Assembly (NCBI GenBank): GCA_003349885.1
Contig: QFXC01000011.1
Span: 672,865 to 736,864, forward strand
Source of the DNA: an endosymbiont of Galathealinum brachiosum
Lineage (GTDB): Bacteria > Pseudomonadota > Gammaproteobacteria > SZUA-229
Direction of reading: 5' to 3'
DNA: 64,000 nt
In this document: in pieces, positions 1 through 8,971 of the stretch
How the letters are laid out: every line of letters starts with the position of its first letter
How positions within the stretch are numbered: position 1 is the stretch's first letter
Program-made: the position numbers and the translations under genes
Notes under the pieces: model-generated
Databases searched by the model: none
The model's input: only the letters and a program-made list of their open reading frames with translations
What the model was told of the DNA's origin: nothing

Positions 1-365
1 ACAGCAGCGGTTTTAACAATTATAGAATCGTCACCGTGGGTATTAATCAGTTCAGCAAGTACGCCTACTGAGCCGCTGCCAGTAAGAGGGCGCATAAGCC
101 CCATGGGTATTACTTCGGCTGGAAAACCTAAAAAAGTGGCCAGGGGGGTTAATAAGGTAAGAATAAAATCCAGAGCACCGCTTGCACGAAATATAGCAAT
201 GGCGAATAACATGGCGACCAGATAAGGGATGATATTGACGGCAATTGTAAAGCCTTCTTTTGCACCCTCTACGAATTCTTCATATACGGCAATACGTTTT
301 ATCAGGCCATAACTGATGATGAGTAAAATAAGCAGGGGTATGATGAGGCTGGTTAACTGTTGCAT
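1..365 (-). CDS. spmB: SpmB-like nucleoside-recognition (Gate) membrane protein, partial
   Basis: Reading leftward from an ATG at 363-365, the frame stays open to the window edge, so only the first 121 codons are present and the C-terminus lies outside. The start (MQQLTSLIIPLLILLIISYG) is a membrane segment, followed by a Gate-like stretch with VEGAKEGFTIAVNIIPYLVA and a GFPAEVIPMGLMRPLTGSGS motif typical of SpmB. Its first 13 bases overlap the end of spmA, so the two are translationally coupled. SpmA and SpmB are named after Bacillus spore maturation, but the pair is widespread in non-sporulating bacteria, where its transport role is unclear. Identification is good; function is not settled. 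Confidence 0.8.
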   Translation of the reverse strand, partial: MQQLTSLIIPLLILLIISYGLIKRIAVYEEFVEGAKEGFTIAVNIIPYLVAMLFAIAIFRASGALDFILTLLTPLATFLGFPAEVIPMGLMRPLTGSGSVGVLAELINTHGDDSIIVKTAA

Positions 366-1231
366 GTATTAGCCCCTTTTTTATTGCGACGAGCGTAGAA
401 TTTTGCAACGATCACAGCTGTAAGAGTTGAGCAACTGGTCGCAAGAATAATGGGGACGATTAAATCAGAGACCTGTGTGCCCATAAGCGCAATTAAGGTG
501 ACTGGAGGCAGCAATTGTACGCTTGATGTGTTTAATGCCAGAAACATGCACATCTCATCACTGGCTTTGCTTTTATCAGGATTTAACGTTTGCAGTTGTT
601 GCATGGCTTTAATACCGAGAGGGGTTGCCGCATTTCCAAGCCCGAGAACATTAGCTGCCATGTTCATACTAATGCTGCCAAAAGCCGGGTGGTCTTTTGG
701 GATGCCTGGAAATAACCAGTATAAAAGTGGTTGAACGACTTTAACCATGTGTTTAATAAGGCCGCTTTTTTCAGCAATCTGCATTAAACCGAGCCATAAC
801 GCCATAATGCCAATCAGGCCGATAGCCAGTTTAACGGCAAACTCAGCCATATCAAAAGCAGATTGAGTGACAGAGCGCAATTTATGCCAGTGTAACTCGG
901 GTAGTAATAGTGTTAATTGGGTGTTACTTTTAGAAACAATATCTGCAATGAGTAAATCTTTTTTTCCATTAACAGCAGCTATGTGCCGTAGATAGGCCGG
1001 GCTTTGTTCAGTGAGATAAATATGGAGTTGCTGGTTGTTTTGAATATGAGCATTTAATAACTCATTATTAAGAGTCAGTGTAATACCTGTAGAAGATTTT
1101 CCTACAAAAGAATATGTCGTATTTTGGGCGATACCATTATTATAAGTGTTAGAAAATTCATCGCGGATATCCTGTCCTAGTGCGAACAGAATTCCAAGAA
1201 TAATTAGACTTGCCCAAATTTTATTAAGCAT
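353..1231 (-). CDS. spmA: SpmA-like nucleoside-recognition (Gate) membrane protein
   Basis: This 292-residue inner-membrane protein starts with a hydrophobic helix (IWASLIILGILFALG), followed by a roughly 100-residue probably extracytoplasmic part. The Gate domain then begins near residue 128 (AEFAVKLAIGLIGIMALWLG) and carries the family motif around residues 190-206 (NMAANVLGLGNAATPLGIKA). The last helix lies near residues 255-278. It forms a pair with the overlapping spmB. Its start is only 47 bp from the divergent HtrA-like gene, so the two promoters must share that short gap. The family is assigned from motifs; the transported substrate is unknown. Confidence 0.85.
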   Translation of the reverse strand: MLNKIWASLIILGILFALGQDIRDEFSNTYNNGIAQNTTYSFVGKSSTGITLTLNNELLNAHIQNNQQLHIYLTEQSPAYLRHIAAVNGKKDLLIADIVSKSNTQLTLLLPELHWHKLRSVTQSAFDMAEFAVKLAIGLIGIMALWLGLMQIAEKSGLIKHMVKVVQPLLYWLFPGIPKDHPAFGSISMNMAANVLGLGNAATPLGIKAMQQLQTLNPDKSKASDEMCMFLALNTSSVQLLPPVTLIALMGTQVSDLIVPIILATSCSTLTAVIVAKFYARRNKKGANTCNS

Positions 1232-1278
1232 TAAAAAACATCCTGAATGATTCTAGGATAATAAGGTAATTTAAAAAA

Positions 1279-4074
1279 ATGTACAGACTGCTATGGATAT
1301 TAAGTGCAATAATTTTTGTTAATCAGGCGTATGCAGCTAAAGATCGTAACTGGTCTGAAGTGGTAAATAGTGTCACTGATTCAATTGTGACTATAAGGGT
1401 CGATGCAGTGAGGTCTTTTGATACGGCACGAAATAGTTCAGCGCAGGCTACAGGTTTTGTGGTGGATGCTGAAAAAGGCATCATTTTAACCAATCGTCAT
1501 GTGGTTCAGTCCGGGCCAGTAACCGCAGAAGCGTTATTTATAAATCGTGAAGAGATTGAATTAAAACCCCTGTATCGTGATCCGGTTCATGACTTTGGTT
1601 TCTTTCAGTATAAACCCTCAGAATTAAAGTTTGTTAAACCCAAAAGTTTACCGATAAAACCAAAAGAAGCTGTTGTTGGTAGAGAAATAAGAGTGGTCGG
1701 GAATGATGCAGGTGAACAATTATCAATACTAGCGGGCACATTGGCAAGAACAGATCGTAAGGCGCCCTATTATGGCCGGGGTAAATATAATGATTTTAAT
1801 ACCTTTTATTATCAATCCGCTTCAGGTGTTTCAGGTGGTTCTTCCGGGTCACCGGTCATAGATATTCGAGGTAATGTAATTGCATTAAATGCAGGTGGAT
1901 CGGTTAAAGCTTCATCCAGTTTTTTTCTACCACTACAGAGAGTTAAGCGCGCATTAAAGTTAATTCAGAACAATAAAGAAGTTACCAGAGGTACATTGCA
2001 AACGACATTTGATTACAAACCGTATGATGAGTTAAGGCGCTTAGGTTTAAGGGCAAAAATGGAGGCTAAGCTACGCAAAATAAATCACGGAGTAGGTTTG
2101 ATGGTGGTGAGACGTAGCTTGCCAGAAACGCAGGCATCTAGTCTGCTCGAGGCGGGAGATATAATTGTTAAAGGAGGGCAGTTAAAGGGAAAACTAAAAT
2201 GGTTGAGGAGATATGAAGAACTGGAATCTTTACTGGATGAAAATGTAAATAAAAAAATTAAATTACTGGTTGAGCGTAATGGGCATTCAGTAGAAGTAAA
2301 AATAAAAGTTGATGACTTGCATGCATTAACGCCAGATCGATATATAACGTTTGGCCAGTCAATAATCCATAATCTTTCATATCAACAGGCGCGTCATTTA
2401 AATCGCTCTGTTGAAGGTGTGTATGTGGCAGAACCAGGTTATGTTTTATCAACAGCAGGTATTCCTACAGGTGCTGTAATTTTATCAATTAATAATAAAA
2501 GTATCAAAAATATAAATGATGTAGAAGAAGTGTTAAATGAATTGTCTGATCGTGATCAGGCAGCAATAAAATACATAACGTTTAAGGAGAGCAAACGTAT
2601 ACATGTTTCTATTATGCGCATGGACAGAAGATGGTTTCCACTGAAGAAATGTTATCGAAATGATGAAGAAGGAATATGGCCATGTGAAGTTATGATCGAT
2701 AACAAAGCTGAAGAGACATTAGATAAAGCAGAAGTTAAATTTATAGAATATAAAGATGAACGTGCAGATAAACTCTCACCTTCTATAGTTTCGGTGCAAT
2801 TTAATATACCTTATAACATAAATGGTATTGAGGACTCTCACTATGCCGGGGCGGGTTTAATTATAGATAAGAAAGATGGGTTGGTAATGGTTGATAGAAA
2901 TACAGTGCCAATGAGTCTGGGTGATGTTCGAGTTGTTTTTGCAGGAGCGCTGGATATTCCAGCGAAAGTTATTTTTGTTCATCCATTGCATAATATTTCA
3001 ATTGTTCAATATGACCCTGAATTGTTAGGAGATACTGAAGTTGAAGAAGTTGAGTTTATAGATGAAAAGCTGGAGTCAGGGGATAAGGTATGGCTCGTGG
3101 CTTTAAAAAATGGTCAGGAATTATTAGTAGAAGAGATGAAGATATCTGCAATAGACTCACTGGATTTTTCGGCGCCTAAAATACCTATGTTTAGAGAAAC
3201 CAATCTTGATGCGATTAGCCTGAATAATCCACCGGCAAGTAGGGGTGGTGTGTTGAGTAATGAAGACGGTGAAGTTATGGCTGTCTGGTTAAGTTTTGCA
3301 TATGGTAGTGGTAGCAAAATAAAACAGTATGAATGGGGTGTGCCGGCAGAAATTGTAATGGAAATACGTGATCAGTGGCGGTGTTGTAAGCAATTTAATA
3401 TCCGTTCACTTGAAGTTGAACTTTCAACTTTATCGATTGCACAGGCGAGAAAACTGGGGCTGTCAGATGAATGGACAAAAAAATTACAGACAGATGATGC
3501 GCGTCGACAGGTTTTGGTTGTATCAAGGCGAGTAGCTGGTTCTGATGCTGAGAAAATCTTACGAGAAGGAGATTTAGTTCTGGCTATTGATGGTAAGGTG
3601 ATACGAAATTATCGCGACGTTGAGAAAAATACCCAGAAGGAAGAGGTTAATGTAATTATTAATCGTCTGGGTAAAGAATTACACGTTACAGTTAAAACAA
3701 GGTATCTCAATGGCTTGGGAGTGAGTGAGGTTATGCAGTGGGCAGGAGCGTTAATTCAGGAACCTTACAGAGAAATAGCACTTCAGCGCGGCATAAAACC
3801 GAAAGGCGTATATGTTAGTTATATTTTTCATGGGAGCCCGGCTAATAGAAGTAGTTTAAGTACCTTGTTAAGAATTGTTGAGTTAAATGGGGAAACAGTA
3901 GAGAACCTTGAAGGGTTTAAAAAATTGACGAAAAAATATAAAGGTGAAAAATTTATACAATTAAAAGTGCTGGACTTAATTAATCGTGAATCAGTAATAA
4001 GCCTTAAACAGAATTTATATTATTGGCCTGGAAGAGAGATAATTAAAGTTGATAATGAATGGATGAGTCGATAA
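1279..4074 (+). CDS. Tandem HtrA/Deg-type serine protease with a degenerate second protease half
   Basis: The 931-residue exported protein has a signal peptide of about 19 residues. The first trypsin-like domain (about 25-235) has a complete triad: His74 in TNRHVV, Asp105 in PVHDFG and Ser189 in GSSGSP. PDZ-like segments lie near 270-345 and 375-450. A second protease-like domain (about 500-690) follows the same pattern, but the triad positions read Asn541, Asn572 and Arg655, so it should be inactive. Two more PDZ-like segments lie near 708-805 and 815-925. This active-plus-inactive duplication recalls eukaryotic Nma111 and plant Deg7 and is roughly twice the length of DegP. A likely ribosome site AAGGTAA precedes the ATG. 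It stands alone, divergent from spmA. The natural substrate is unknown; periplasmic quality control is an inference. Confidence 0.85.
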   Translation: MYRLLWILSAIIFVNQAYAAKDRNWSEVVNSVTDSIVTIRVDAVRSFDTARNSSAQATGFVVDAEKGIILTNRHVVQSGPVTAEALFINREEIELKPLYRDPVHDFGFFQYKPSELKFVKPKSLPIKPKEAVVGREIRVVGNDAGEQLSILAGTLARTDRKAPYYGRGKYNDFNTFYYQSASGVSGGSSGSPVIDIRGNVIALNAGGSVKASSSFFLPLQRVKRALKLIQNNKEVTRGTLQTTFDYKPYDELRRLGLRAKMEAKLRKINHGVGLMVVRRSLPETQASSLLEAGDIIVKGGQLKGKLKWLRRYEELESLLDENVNKKIKLLVERNGHSVEVKIKVDDLHALTPDRYITFGQSIIHNLSYQQARHLNRSVEGVYVAEPGYVLSTAGIPTGAVILSINNKSIKNINDVEEVLNELSDRDQAAIKYITFKESKRIHVSIMRMDRRWFPLKKCYRNDEEGIWPCEVMIDNKAEETLDKAEVKFIEYKDERADKLSPSIVSVQFNIPYNINGIEDSHYAGAGLIIDKKDGLVMVDRNTVPMSLGDVRVVFAGALDIPAKVIFVHPLHNISIVQYDPELLGDTEVEEVEFIDEKLESGDKVWLVALKNGQELLVEEMKISAIDSLDFSAPKIPMFRETNLDAISLNNPPASRGGVLSNEDGEVMAVWLSFAYGSGSKIKQYEWGVPAEIVMEIRDQWRCCKQFNIRSLEVELSTLSIAQARKLGLSDEWTKKLQTDDARRQVLVVSRRVAGSDAEKILREGDLVLAIDGKVIRNYRDVEKNTQKEEVNVIINRLGKELHVTVKTRYLNGLGVSEVMQWAGALIQEPYREIALQRGIKPKGVYVSYIFHGSPANRSSLSTLLRIVELNGETVENLEGFKKLTKKYKGEKFIQLKVLDLINRESVISLKQNLYYWPGREIIKVDNEWMSR

Positions 4075-4182
4075 CACCGTATTGTTATTAACATAAACAG
4101 ATAAAAATAATATGTAATGACTTGTAGGTTGAGTCGAGAAGAAAGTGAGCGAGAAAAATATTTGCTTGCTATGGTCAGGGAT

Positions 4183-4208
4183 GGGGCTCGATTTTTGAAC
4201 TCCGCCCC
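4183..4208. repeat. GGGGC...GCCCC palindrome, possible weak terminator
   Basis: GGGGC (4183-4187) and GCCCC (4204-4208) can pair around a T-rich loop, and TGTTTTGATTTT follows on the plus strand. It lies 109 bp after the HtrA-like gene. It resembles three other G4/C4-ended palindromes in this window (27005, 33492 and 35047), so it may be a dispersed repeat rather than a dedicated terminator. Confidence 0.3.
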
Positions 4209-4273
4209 TGTTTTGATTTTAATCTGATTGTTCGGGAGATGAACAATACTGTTTAGATATATAAAAAATTATA

Positions 4274-5551
4274 TTATTGTTTAAAAACAGTGTTACCTTT
4301 GATAAAAGTACGCATTACTTTTCCTTTGAAATGCCAGCCAGAAAATGGAGTGTTTCTGCCGTGACTTAACATTTCATCAATATTAAATACCCATTCTTTT
4401 TCAGGATCAATTAAACATAAATTTGCGGGCTGACCTACGGCCAGGTGTCCTGCATTCAGGCCTAAAGTGTTGGCTGGGTTGCAGGTAATACTGGCGATGG
4501 CTGTGTTCAAAGTTAAGCTGCCATTCTCAACCAGTTTTAATGTCAGTGGTAATAAGGTTTCAATGCCTGAAATTCCTGGTTCAGTAGCAGGGTAGGGAGC
4601 CAATTTTGCATCAGGTTCATGAGGCTGATGATCTGAACAAATGCTATTGATAACGCCCTCGGCTAAACCGTGGCGTAAAGCATTCATATCACGCTGTGAA
4701 CGAAGTGGTGGAATAACATGATAAAGGCTGTTAAAACTGCTGATATCCATATCGGTAAGGTGCAGCTGGTGTACTGCTACATCGGCTGTTACTTTTAAAC
4801 CATTTGCTTTAGCGTCACTGATTAGTTCAATGCTTCTTGCGCAGGATAAGCGACCAAAGTGAATACGAATATCAGTGTCTCGAATTAATTCTAAAATTTG
4901 AGCAATCGGTACGGTTTCCGCTGCGTAGGGTATGGAATTTAAACCCAGTCTGCTAGCAATAGCGCCTTCATGCGCGCAACCATTTTCACTTAAGTGTTTG
5001 TCATGGGCCTCAATAAAAACAGTAATGTTGTGTGTGGATGCATATTCAAATGCACGACGCAGAATTAACGGGTTCTCAATTGCGTTGCGTGCATTACTAA
5101 CACCGACACAGCCCGCCTGTTTCAAACTGAACATTTCACTTAGATGTTCACCTTTCAAACCGGCAGTTAGTGCACCCAGTGTGTATACGTGTGTTTTTCT
5201 GGCCAGTTTTGCTTTTCGTAAAATTAATTCAACAACCGCCGGTTCATCAATAACCGGGTCTGTATCAGGTGGTATGCATAAAGTTGTTATGCCAGCGCTG
5301 GCGGCGGCATTGGTTTCTGTTTCTATATTGGCTTTTTGTTCAAGGCCAGGTTCACGCAAGCGTGCGCTAAGATCAACAATGCCGGGAATTAACCAGTGAT
5401 TATTTGCGTCAATTGTTTCATCTGCTGTAAAATTTTCAGGTGCACTCCCCAGAGCGGCAACTTTCTGATCGCTTATGTATAAGTCTGTTTTTTCATCCAG
5501 ATTATTTTTCGGATCAATAATTCGAGCATTTTTAATCAGGATATTATTCAT
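4274..5551 (-). CDS. pyrC': Inactive dihydroorotase homologue (PyrC'/PyrX)
   Basis: This 425-residue protein has the type I dihydroorotase fold. The metal-binding DxHxH motif near the N-terminus is replaced: residues 58-66 read IVDLSARLR, with Ser62 and Arg64 where the two zinc-binding histidines should be. The rest of the family pattern, including HFGRLS and CSDHQPHEP, remains. Such pseudoenzymes are known in Pseudomonas, where PyrC' is a structural subunit of the aspartate carbamoyltransferase dodecamer. The start codon overlaps the pyrB stop by one base (TAATG), which fits equal production with PyrB. A true catalytic PyrC must be encoded elsewhere. The family call is firm; the structural role is inferred from Pseudomonas. 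Confidence 0.9.
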   Translation of the reverse strand: MNNILIKNARIIDPKNNLDEKTDLYISDQKVAALGSAPENFTADETIDANNHWLIPGIVDLSARLREPGLEQKANIETETNAAASAGITTLCIPPDTDPVIDEPAVVELILRKAKLARKTHVYTLGALTAGLKGEHLSEMFSLKQAGCVGVSNARNAIENPLILRRAFEYASTHNITVFIEAHDKHLSENGCAHEGAIASRLGLNSIPYAAETVPIAQILELIRDTDIRIHFGRLSCARSIELISDAKANGLKVTADVAVHQLHLTDMDISSFNSLYHVIPPLRSQRDMNALRHGLAEGVINSICSDHQPHEPDAKLAPYPATEPGISGIETLLPLTLKLVENGSLTLNTAIASITCNPANTLGLNAGHLAVGQPANLCLIDPEKEWVFNIDEMLSHGRNTPFSGWHFKGKVMRTFIKGNTVFKQ

Positions 5552-6576
5552 TATTTTTTCTCCTGATCTTGAGTGGTTATATTGCCGCCTAGCGTCATTG
5601 ACATGACCGCCATACGCACGGCAATGCCGTAGGTTACCTGATCTAAAATAACAGAACGATCCCCATCGGCTACACTGGATTCGATTTCCACACCACGATT
5701 AATGGGGCCGGGGTGCATAACAATGGCATCTGGTTTGGCAAGTTTAAATCGCTCTTCAGTTAAACCGTAGAGCTCATAATATTCCTGTTCGCTTGGTAGT
5801 AATGCGCCTGACATACGTTCTTTTTGCAGGCGTAACATAATGACTACATCGGCATCTTTAATGCCTTTTTCTAAATCATGAAAGACACTTACACCCATAG
5901 ACTCAATGTCTTTTGGAATTAATGTTTTTGGGCCAACAACTCTTACTTCACCAGTGTTTAATGTATTTAATGCATGTATTTGAGAGCGTGCAACACGAGA
6001 GTGCATAATATCGCCAACAATAGCGACACGTAATTTACCAAAGTCAGCGCCTTTGTTACGGCGAATGGTAAACATATCAAGCATGGCCTGAGTGGGGTGT
6101 GAGTGTCGGCCATCACCGGCGTTTAATACGCGTATGTGTGGTGCTACATGATTAGCAATAAAGTGTGCCGTTCCCGAGTCTGCGTGACGCACTACAAACA
6201 TATCGGTTTGCATGGCTTCCAGATTTCGAAGAGTGTCGAGCAGGGTTTCGCCTTTACTGGTTGCAGATACACTGATGTTCATATTAAGTACATCGGCAGA
6301 AAGGCGTTTTGCAGCAAGTTCAAAAGTAGTGCGAGTTCGAGTGCTAGCTTCAAAAAATAAATTTACAATGGTTTTGCCGCGTAATAAAGGGACTTTTTTA
6401 ACTGATTCATTTACCCCGGCAAAACTTTCTGCCGTGTCGAGTATCTGATTAAGTATATTTGTGCCCAGACCTTCGATGGTCAGGAAGTGCTTTAATTGCC
6501 CCTGATCATCCAGTTGAATGTTCCAGAGGTCCTGGCCAATTAAATCATCAGTACGGCGGGTGGCTTTGTTAACCAT
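5551..6576 (-). CDS. pyrB: Aspartate carbamoyltransferase catalytic subunit
   Basis: PyrB joins carbamoyl phosphate and aspartate, the committed step of pyrimidine synthesis, in the cytoplasm. The 341-residue sequence has the carbamoyl-phosphate motif [10 protein letters not shown] (residues 74-83), the HPTQ motif at 160-163 and [10 protein letters not shown] near the C-terminus. It is slightly longer than E. coli PyrB, with an N-terminal extension like the Pseudomonas class that assembles with PyrC'. No pyrI regulatory subunit gene is nearby, which agrees with that class. It sits between pyrR (33 bp upstream) and pyrC' (1-base overlap), making a pyrR-pyrB-pyrC' operon. Confidence 0.97.
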   Translation of the reverse strand: MVNKATRRTDDLIGQDLWNIQLDDQGQLKHFLTIEGLGTNILNQILDTAESFAGVNESVKKVPLLRGKTIVNLFFEASTRTRTTFELAAKRLSADVLNMNISVSATSKGETLLDTLRNLEAMQTDMFVVRHADSGTAHFIANHVAPHIRVLNAGDGRHSHPTQAMLDMFTIRRNKGADFGKLRVAIVGDIMHSRVARSQIHALNTLNTGEVRVVGPKTLIPKDIESMGVSVFHDLEKGIKDADVVIMLRLQKERMSGALLPSEQEYYELYGLTEERFKLAKPDAIVMHPGPINRGVEIESSVADGDRSVILDQVTYGIAVRMAVMSMTLGGNITTQDQEKK

Positions 6577-6609
6577 TGTCTTCGATTTTCCTCTATTTAC
6601 TGATATTTA

Positions 6610-7116
6610 TCATTCGGATTTTATAAGTTCCCAGGCTAATGGTTCTGGCCCGGTTAATTTAATTTGTTCGTCATCTGAAAGTTCAAGTACCTGTCCGACT
6701 ACATCAGCTTGAATGGGAATTTCTCTTCCCGGTCTTTCAATTAAGCATGCCAGGGTAATTGAAGCGGGACGGCCGTAATCAAAAATTTCATTCATCGCTG
6801 CACGAATGGTGCGGCCAGTCTGTAGTACATCATCGACCAGAATAATATGTCGGTCCTCTACCTGTGGTGGCAGACTGGATGGTTTAACCTGAGGATTCAT
6901 GCCTATGCGTGAAAAGTCATCACGATAGAAACTGATATCGAGTGTTGATAAATCATCTTCGAGATTAAGTCGTTTATGAAGTTTCTCGGCAAGCCAGACA
7001 CCACCAGTGTGAATGCCAACCATTAAAGGTTTTTCTATAGAACGGTGTTCTAACAGATTTTCGAGGTCGGTAGCCAGTTTTTCCAGAAGTTTGTCTGGTT
7101 CGGCAGCGTGGGTCAT
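6610..7116 (-). CDS. pyrR: PyrR family regulator / uracil phosphoribosyltransferase
   Basis: The 168-residue protein carries the phosphoribosyl-pyrophosphate loop IILVDDVLQTGRT at residues 91-103. In Gram-positive bacteria PyrR binds pyr mRNA and also makes UMP from uracil. In gammaproteobacteria it sits ahead of pyrB, as here, and its regulatory mechanism is less certain. I saw no obvious attenuator between pyrR and pyrB (33 bp). Its start overlaps the end of ruvX by four bases (ATGA), so the row algH-ruvX-pyrR-pyrB-pyrC' is probably co-transcribed. Confidence 0.93.
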   Translation of the reverse strand: MTHAAEPDKLLEKLATDLENLLEHRSIEKPLMVGIHTGGVWLAEKLHKRLNLEDDLSTLDISFYRDDFSRIGMNPQVKPSSLPPQVEDRHIILVDDVLQTGRTIRAAMNEIFDYGRPASITLACLIERPGREIPIQADVVGQVLELSDDEQIKLTGPEPLAWELIKSE

Positions 7117-7526
7117 GTGTTTTGCTCCAGCCAGCTTTGAACAATGATTGCGGCGGCTATCTTATCAATGTCCGGTTTATTGTGCTTCTTTTTTTTTTCC
7201 TGTAAAAACTGTTCTGCCTCAAAAGAGCTAAGTGCTTCGTTGTGAGTATAAACTGGCAGTTTAAATCTGCCTTCAAGTTGACGGGAAAACTTTTCAGCTC
7301 GTTCGGTCATTTCGCTTTTGCCGCCATCAAGATAAAAGGGTAAACCAACAATCAGTGCATCCGGTTTCCATTCAGAAATTAGTTGCTCTATTGAAATCCA
7401 GTCGGGTTTGTTGTTTTTTGATGTCAGTGTGGTTATGGGGTTTGAGCTACAGGTGATTGATTGACCGGAGGCAACACCAATGCGTTTTTCACCGAAGTCG
7501 AATCCTAATACCTGTTGTATGCTCAT
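7113..7526 (-). CDS. ruvX: Putative Holliday junction resolvase RuvX (YqgF)
   Basis: This 137-residue RNase H-fold protein begins with the hallmark GFDFGEKRIGVA (residues 8-19), whose Asp is the first metal ligand. It has DALIVGLPFYLDGG in the middle and a C-terminal DKIAAAIIVQSWL with the last catalytic Asp. YqgF/RuvX proteins act on structured nucleic acids; roles in recombination and pre-16S rRNA processing have both been reported. It overlaps algH upstream and pyrR downstream by four bases each, which is tight coupling. The length is normal for the family. Confidence 0.95.
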   Translation of the reverse strand: MSIQQVLGFDFGEKRIGVASGQSITCSSNPITTLTSKNNKPDWISIEQLISEWKPDALIVGLPFYLDGGKSEMTERAEKFSRQLEGRFKLPVYTHNEALSSFEAEQFLQEKKKKHNKPDIDKIAAAIIVQSWLEQNT

Positions 7527-8086
7527 GCATGACCTGTCTGGTTGCTTAGAAGTTGTAGATCAATACCTAACAGCATGGCAGCAGCTGTCCAGCGACTTTC
7601 GATGGGGGTGTTGAATAAAATATCTTCTGTTGCAGGGCAGTTTAGCCAGGTGTTTTCAGATATTTCATATTCTAGTTGTCCCGGACCCCAGCCCGCATAA
7701 CCCAGTGCAAGTAATGATTGATCCGGGCCACTGCCATTTGCAATAGCCTGCATAATATCCTGTGAAGTAGTGACGGCAATATTATCCGTTACTTTCAGGC
7801 TTGAGTCCCACTTGCCAACAGGTGTATGTAATATAAAACCTCGGTCTGTTTGTACCGGGCCCCCACTTAGAACGGTCTGGTTTTTTATTTCATTGTTTGA
7901 GGTGGTTATTTGTAACTGTGAAAAAATCTCAGCCAGACTGAATTCTGACGGACGATTAATAGTGATACCAAGTGCACCATTGTCATCATGTTCACAAATA
8001 AAAGTTACTGATCTGGAAAAATTGCCATCTTCCAGGCTTGGCATGGCAATTAAAAAATGGTTTGCAAGACATGTTTCTTCAGTCAT
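7523..8086 (-). CDS. algH: YqgE/AlgH family protein (DUF179)
   Basis: The 187-residue cytoplasmic protein has the family pattern: LANHFLIAMPSLEDGNFSRS at the start, ALGITINRPS, VLSGGPVQTDRGFILH and LALGYAGWGPGQLE. The biochemical activity is unknown. In Pseudomonas the gene lies in the same order (tonB, algH, ruvX, pyrR) and was once linked to alginate regulation. It shares one base with the start of the TonB-like gene and four with ruvX, so it belongs to the operon. Family certain, function not. Confidence 0.93.
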   Translation of the reverse strand: MTEETCLANHFLIAMPSLEDGNFSRSVTFICEHDDNGALGITINRPSEFSLAEIFSQLQITTSNNEIKNQTVLSGGPVQTDRGFILHTPVGKWDSSLKVTDNIAVTTSQDIMQAIANGSGPDQSLLALGYAGWGPGQLEYEISENTWLNCPATEDILFNTPIESRWTAAAMLLGIDLQLLSNQTGHA

Positions 8087-8964
8087 TAATAGCTTCTTAG
8101 TTGATCACTCTGAAATTCCCAGCTTCTGGTTATATGTATGATGTCAGCCTGTTTAAGTAATTTGCTTGGGAAGGGCGCAAATGGTGATGACATTTTTACT
8201 ATCCGTTTTGCCGCATCATCTAAAATTTGATGACCGGAAGAGCGGCGTAAATTAATTTCTTTTAACGTGCCGTCTGCATTAATCACTACATCGAGAATAA
8301 GCGTACCACTTAGTTTTGCTCGTATTGCAGCATCCGGATAGTCGGCGTTACCCAGGCGTTCAACTTTGTCGATCCAGCCGCGCATATAAGTTGCAGCAAT
8401 GTATTCTTTTGTTCTGGAGTTTAAAAATTTCTCTTTAGGTTTCTGTGAAAACTCCTGAAATGTTAAACTGAGTTCTTCGGCAAGTCGGGCAGCACGTTCA
8501 TTTTTTTGTTGAGGTTTTAGTATTTGCTCAAGCACTTCTTTGCTGCTTAATTTTTCCTGTGATTTTATTTTATAACTGGATTTGTTTTTAGTGATGAATG
8601 TTTTTTTTGATTCCTGCTTTTTTACCGGTGTTTGCTGAACTGTCGACTGCAATTGAGCCATGCCCGGTTGTTTGGACAATGTAGGTGCAGAGAATAAATC
8701 GGTGCGACGCACTTTTTCTTCGCTATTGCCGCCGCCATCCTGGGATGTTTGTGCCAGATAATCTGCTTTGTCAGGCGTTTCTGAATTTGAGGTGTTAACC
8801 AGTATGACATCCAGTGAAGGAGGTATTTTCTGTTTTGCAGAGGGCGCAGAAACAAAGGTAATACCTAAAATAACAATGCCATGAAATAACAGGGCAAAGA
8901 AAATTGTCATGCCAAGGCGGTCGCTTGAAGTGACCTGAGGCGGAGCTACTGGTCGTCTTGTCAT
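8086..8964 (-). CDS. tonB: TonB family energy-transducing protein
   Basis: This 292-residue protein has a short cytoplasmic start, one membrane anchor (about residues 19-39), a long polar periplasmic linker rich in Lys, Gln and Ser, and a C-terminal TonB-type domain from about residue 205 (GTLILDVVINADGTLKEINL, then a hydrophobic end). TonB links the proton-motive force to outer-membrane receptors through ExbB/ExbD, which are not encoded nearby. The linker lacks the long Pro-Glu/Pro-Lys repeat of E. coli TonB. The position matches tonB3 of P. aeruginosa, which has been connected with twitching motility. That makes a role in pilus function possible but unproven here. Confidence 0.85.
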   Translation of the reverse strand: MTRRPVAPPQVTSSDRLGMTIFFALLFHGIVILGITFVSAPSAKQKIPPSLDVILVNTSNSETPDKADYLAQTSQDGGGNSEEKVRRTDLFSAPTLSKQPGMAQLQSTVQQTPVKKQESKKTFITKNKSSYKIKSQEKLSSKEVLEQILKPQQKNERAARLAEELSLTFQEFSQKPKEKFLNSRTKEYIAATYMRGWIDKVERLGNADYPDAAIRAKLSGTLILDVVINADGTLKEINLRRSSGHQILDDAAKRIVKMSSPFAPFPSKLLKQADIIHITRSWEFQSDQLRSY

Positions 8965-8971
8965 ATCAGTA

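Noticed and set aside
6577..6609. PyrR-type attenuator before pyrB
   Set aside because: The gap is only 33 bp and shows no anti-terminator or terminator pair.
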